NCBI GenBank assembly: GCA_022592435.1
Contig: JABYQS010000876.1
Span: 1-11,787 of the forward strand
Reading direction: 5' to 3'
Length of the DNA: 11,787 bases
Origin: Cerioporus squamosus
Lineage: Eukaryota > Basidiomycota > Agaricomycetes > Polyporales > Polyporaceae
The notes beneath the pieces are model-generated. The model was given only the letters and a program-made list of their open reading frames with translations. It made no database searches and was not told the DNA's origin. Position numbers and translations under genes: made by a program. Position 1 is the stretch's first letter. Every line of letters starts with the position of its first letter. Below are positions 9,612 to 11,787 of this stretch, one piece after another.

Positions 9612-11787
9612 GTACGCCCTGCGCCATCGCTCCCTGGACCTGCTCTGAACCACCTCCGCAGATTCTAGCGTTTCGAAACAGCTCGTGGACAAGATGTACG
9701 AGAAGCGGAAAGCGGCTGCGCTGGAGTTGGAGAAGTGAGCACTCACCTTCGCGTTTCCACGTTGGCCAAGACCCAACTGGCACCTCGCAGGCAAATACGG
9801 GAATGTCACCAGCAAGGAGACCAGCGCCGCATATCCCAAATCGTTGACCAGCTCGTGGAGATGTTCAGCAACCCATCCAATCCGCTGCATGTGCGTAACG
9901 GTGGCTTGATAGGCCTAGCCGGAACTGCTATCGCATTGGGTGTCGACGTCGCGCCATACATGGAGAAGTTCGTGGAACCGCTGCTCATATGTTTCACCGA
10001 CCCCGAGAATCGAGTGCGCTACTTCTCCGCGGAGTGTCTCTACAACATCGCGAAGGTGTCCAAAGGGGAGATATTGGTGTACTTCAACCCCATCTTTGAT
10101 GCTCTCAGCAAAGTGCGTGTACATATCCGTCCTTTTCCAGTTGAGATGCGAACCCATACCAGCTTGCCGCAGATTCGGAGTTGTCAGTCAAGAACGGTGC
10201 TGAGCTTCTGGACCGTCTACTCAAGGACATCGTGGCGGAGACTGCTTCTGTCTACATCCCCCAATACCCCGAGACGGAGGCGGCCAGGCGAAGGGCGGAC
10301 GAGGCGAGCGGTATTCTTGTGCCGCATCCCGACGACGTCGCGAACGGCGCGGATATCAGTCGTGCGCGGAAAGCGTTCTCACTGGCGCACTTCATCCCAC
10401 TCCTCTCTGATAGGATATACGTCCTCAGTCCCTTCACACGGAGTTACCTCGTCTCGTGGATCACCGTGCTCGACTCAGTCCCCGAACTGGAGTTGATCAC
10501 ATACCTCCCAGAATTCCTCGATGGGCTTCTGTTAGTTGCTCCTCTGTCGACCTCACGAGATTCGTCACTAACTGTCTAGTCCAGGAAGTACTTGTCGGAC
10601 CCCACCGACGATGTGAGAGTTGCCACAGAAAGCCTACTAGCGGACTTCCTGCGCGAGATTCGGGAAGTAACCATTGTGCAGAAGCGGGCGGAGGAGCAGC
10701 TCAAGGCGAAACGGGAGAATCCTCTCACCGAACAGCCTCGGCGCGCAGACACGGAGAAGGACAAGCTCCCAGACATCACCATGGACCATGATGCAGAACG
10801 CGCACCATTTCTCGCTGAGAATGACGACGTCTTCGACAATGATCTGGAGACGCCAGACGAGAAACAAGAGGAGCAAGAGCCACGCGATACCGGTGGTAAG
10901 CTATACATTCTCTGGCGTTCCAGCCCCATCCAACGTCTCTGTGTAGCTTGGATACCTGGCCAAGGCGTTAGGATAGACTACGCCGCCATAGTCGAGATCC
11001 TACTGCAACAGCTGGATGACCAACGTAGGTCTTCTCTGAGGTCCGCTTCCATTTTGTAATGCAAACATGCTCCCGCAGATGACGAGATCCAGCAATCCAC
11101 AGCCTGCGGTGGCTGGCTGAGTTTCCTACATATCAACCAAGACGTCATGATTCCCTTTACCCCTCGGCTCATCCTGGCTATTCTTCCTACCTCGCACATG
11201 ACGTCCCCATGAATCCAGTCTGCGGCCAGTCGCACTAACCAGGCCCTCATGGACGTCATTCAGTCATTACCTTCGCCGCAAGACCCGTTTCCTTCAACTC
11301 GTCAAAAGCACCGACAAGTCATCGACTGTGTCGGTTGTCATTCTTCCTCTCCGACCCTGCTATTCCGACCTTGGCGCCCTCGCGACAGGCAACGGCAAAG
11401 GATGGTGCGGGTCCAAACCGGGATGTCAGCTCTCCAGAGTCACCACCGGAAGTTACGACGACTCAACAATCTGCTGAGCGTCAGCCACCATCTACGCTCA
11501 CATCACAAATGAAGGCTCGTTCCGCTACAGTGTCTTCGGAGGCCCCGCCGCGAACATCGTTCCCGACCGAGAGTGCTGTTCAAGCACAAGCCCAGAACAG
11601 TCGACCCGAATCGCCGGTCTCTGCCATTAGTGTTCTGCAGGTGCAGCAGTCGCCGGAGTCATCGATGATACAAGAGAAGGAACAGATCGACTATCAGGCA
11701 ACGTCAACGCGCTCACAATTCAGTTCCTGAGCGAGCACGAGGAGACCCGGGTGGCTGCTCTTAAGTGTGTGATTATGTGCACCAGAA
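9608..11787 (+). CDS. VAC14, scaffold of the Fab1/PIKfyve kinase complex (3' partial, frame breaks near the end)
   Basis: Vac14 is a HEAT-repeat scaffold on the vacuole/endosome membrane. It holds the Fab1 (PIKfyve) kinase and the Fig4 phosphatase together and so controls PtdIns(3,5)P2. Exons are 9608-9611, 9662-9734, 9791-10112, 10163-10530, 10585-10895, 10947-11024 and 11079 onward. The N-terminus (MDSSVSKQLVDKMYEKRKAA) leads into HEAT repeats with VRNGGLIGLAGTAIALG, FTDPENRVRYFSAECLYNIA and YLSDPTDDVRVATESLLADF. An acidic linker follows, then GQGVRIDYAAIVEILLQQL. Exons 1-6 are clean. From 11079 single-base indels appear: one base missing near 11104 and one extra near 11122 (frame restored); one missing near 11189 and one extra near 11212, which creates TGA at 11210-11212; one missing between about 11285 and 11340; one missing after 11703; probably one more near 11777. 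After a Ser/Pro/Gln-rich linker the conserved frame returns as NALTIQFLSEHEETRVAAL. The C-terminal Vac14 domain would lie right of the window. I read this as a real gene with sequence errors. Confidence 0.9.

Noticed and set aside
4719..10946. Several introns are a multiple of three long and contain no stop (4719-4769, 5563-5613, 7556-7609, 10896-10946, also 2051-2101), suggesting regulated retention.
   Set aside because: For introns of about 51 nt, roughly one in six or seven should be in-frame and stopless by chance. Five of about 35 introns in the window matches that, and each has normal splice sites.
1..11787. A dedicated gene cluster, mobile element, CRISPR array or tRNA.
   Set aside because: Neighbouring genes belong to unrelated pathways. 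No terminal repeats, transposase motifs, direct-repeat arrays or tRNA box sequences were seen on reading both strands by eye.

Overview
The window looks like nuclear DNA from a mushroom-forming basidiomycete (Agaricomycetes). The genes are dense on both strands and interrupted by many 50-79 nt introns with GTRNGT-type donors and YAG acceptors. Two gene starts have pyrimidine-rich leaders. The gene set is ordinary fungal: a wood-decay-type GMC oxidoreductase, a RING ubiquitin ligase, a translation factor subunit, a urease chaperone and a vacuolar lipid-kinase scaffold. I saw no plasmid, phage, CRISPR or transposon features.

Layout: 1-1166 holds no gene I can support, apart from a TATA box and CT-rich leader at its right end. 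At 1167-4289 (+) is a GMC oxidoreductase gene of about 25 exons. Its 3' third (from 3346) is clean, but the 5' two thirds carry at least seven single-base frame breaks and two expected splice junctions without an acceptor AG. At 4696-6305 (+) is an intact 465-aa RNF220-like RING E3 ubiquitin ligase with a UBZ-type zinc finger. An 858-bp stretch with no supported gene follows. At 7164-8348 (+) is an intact 301-aa eIF3f, the MPN-domain subunit of translation initiation factor 3. It is tail-to-tail, 63 bp apart, with a urease accessory protein UreF at 8412-9378 (-). UreF is head-to-head with VAC14 (9608 to beyond the window end, +), the HEAT-repeat scaffold of the Fab1/PIKfyve lipid-kinase complex.

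The genes do not form a pathway. They are unrelated housekeeping genes plus one secreted-oxidase-family relative, as expected for a fungal chromosome arm. The most informative observation concerns sequence quality or gene decay. Single-base indels, mostly deletions, cluster in two patches (about 1.2-3.3 kb and 11.1-11.8 kb). The roughly 7.8 kb between them has none that I can find. In VAC14, which is normally a single-copy housekeeping gene, several of these fall in 2-3 base homopolymers and two pairs cancel each other out. That pattern fits consensus errors better than true pseudogenes. I found no convincing new biological system.
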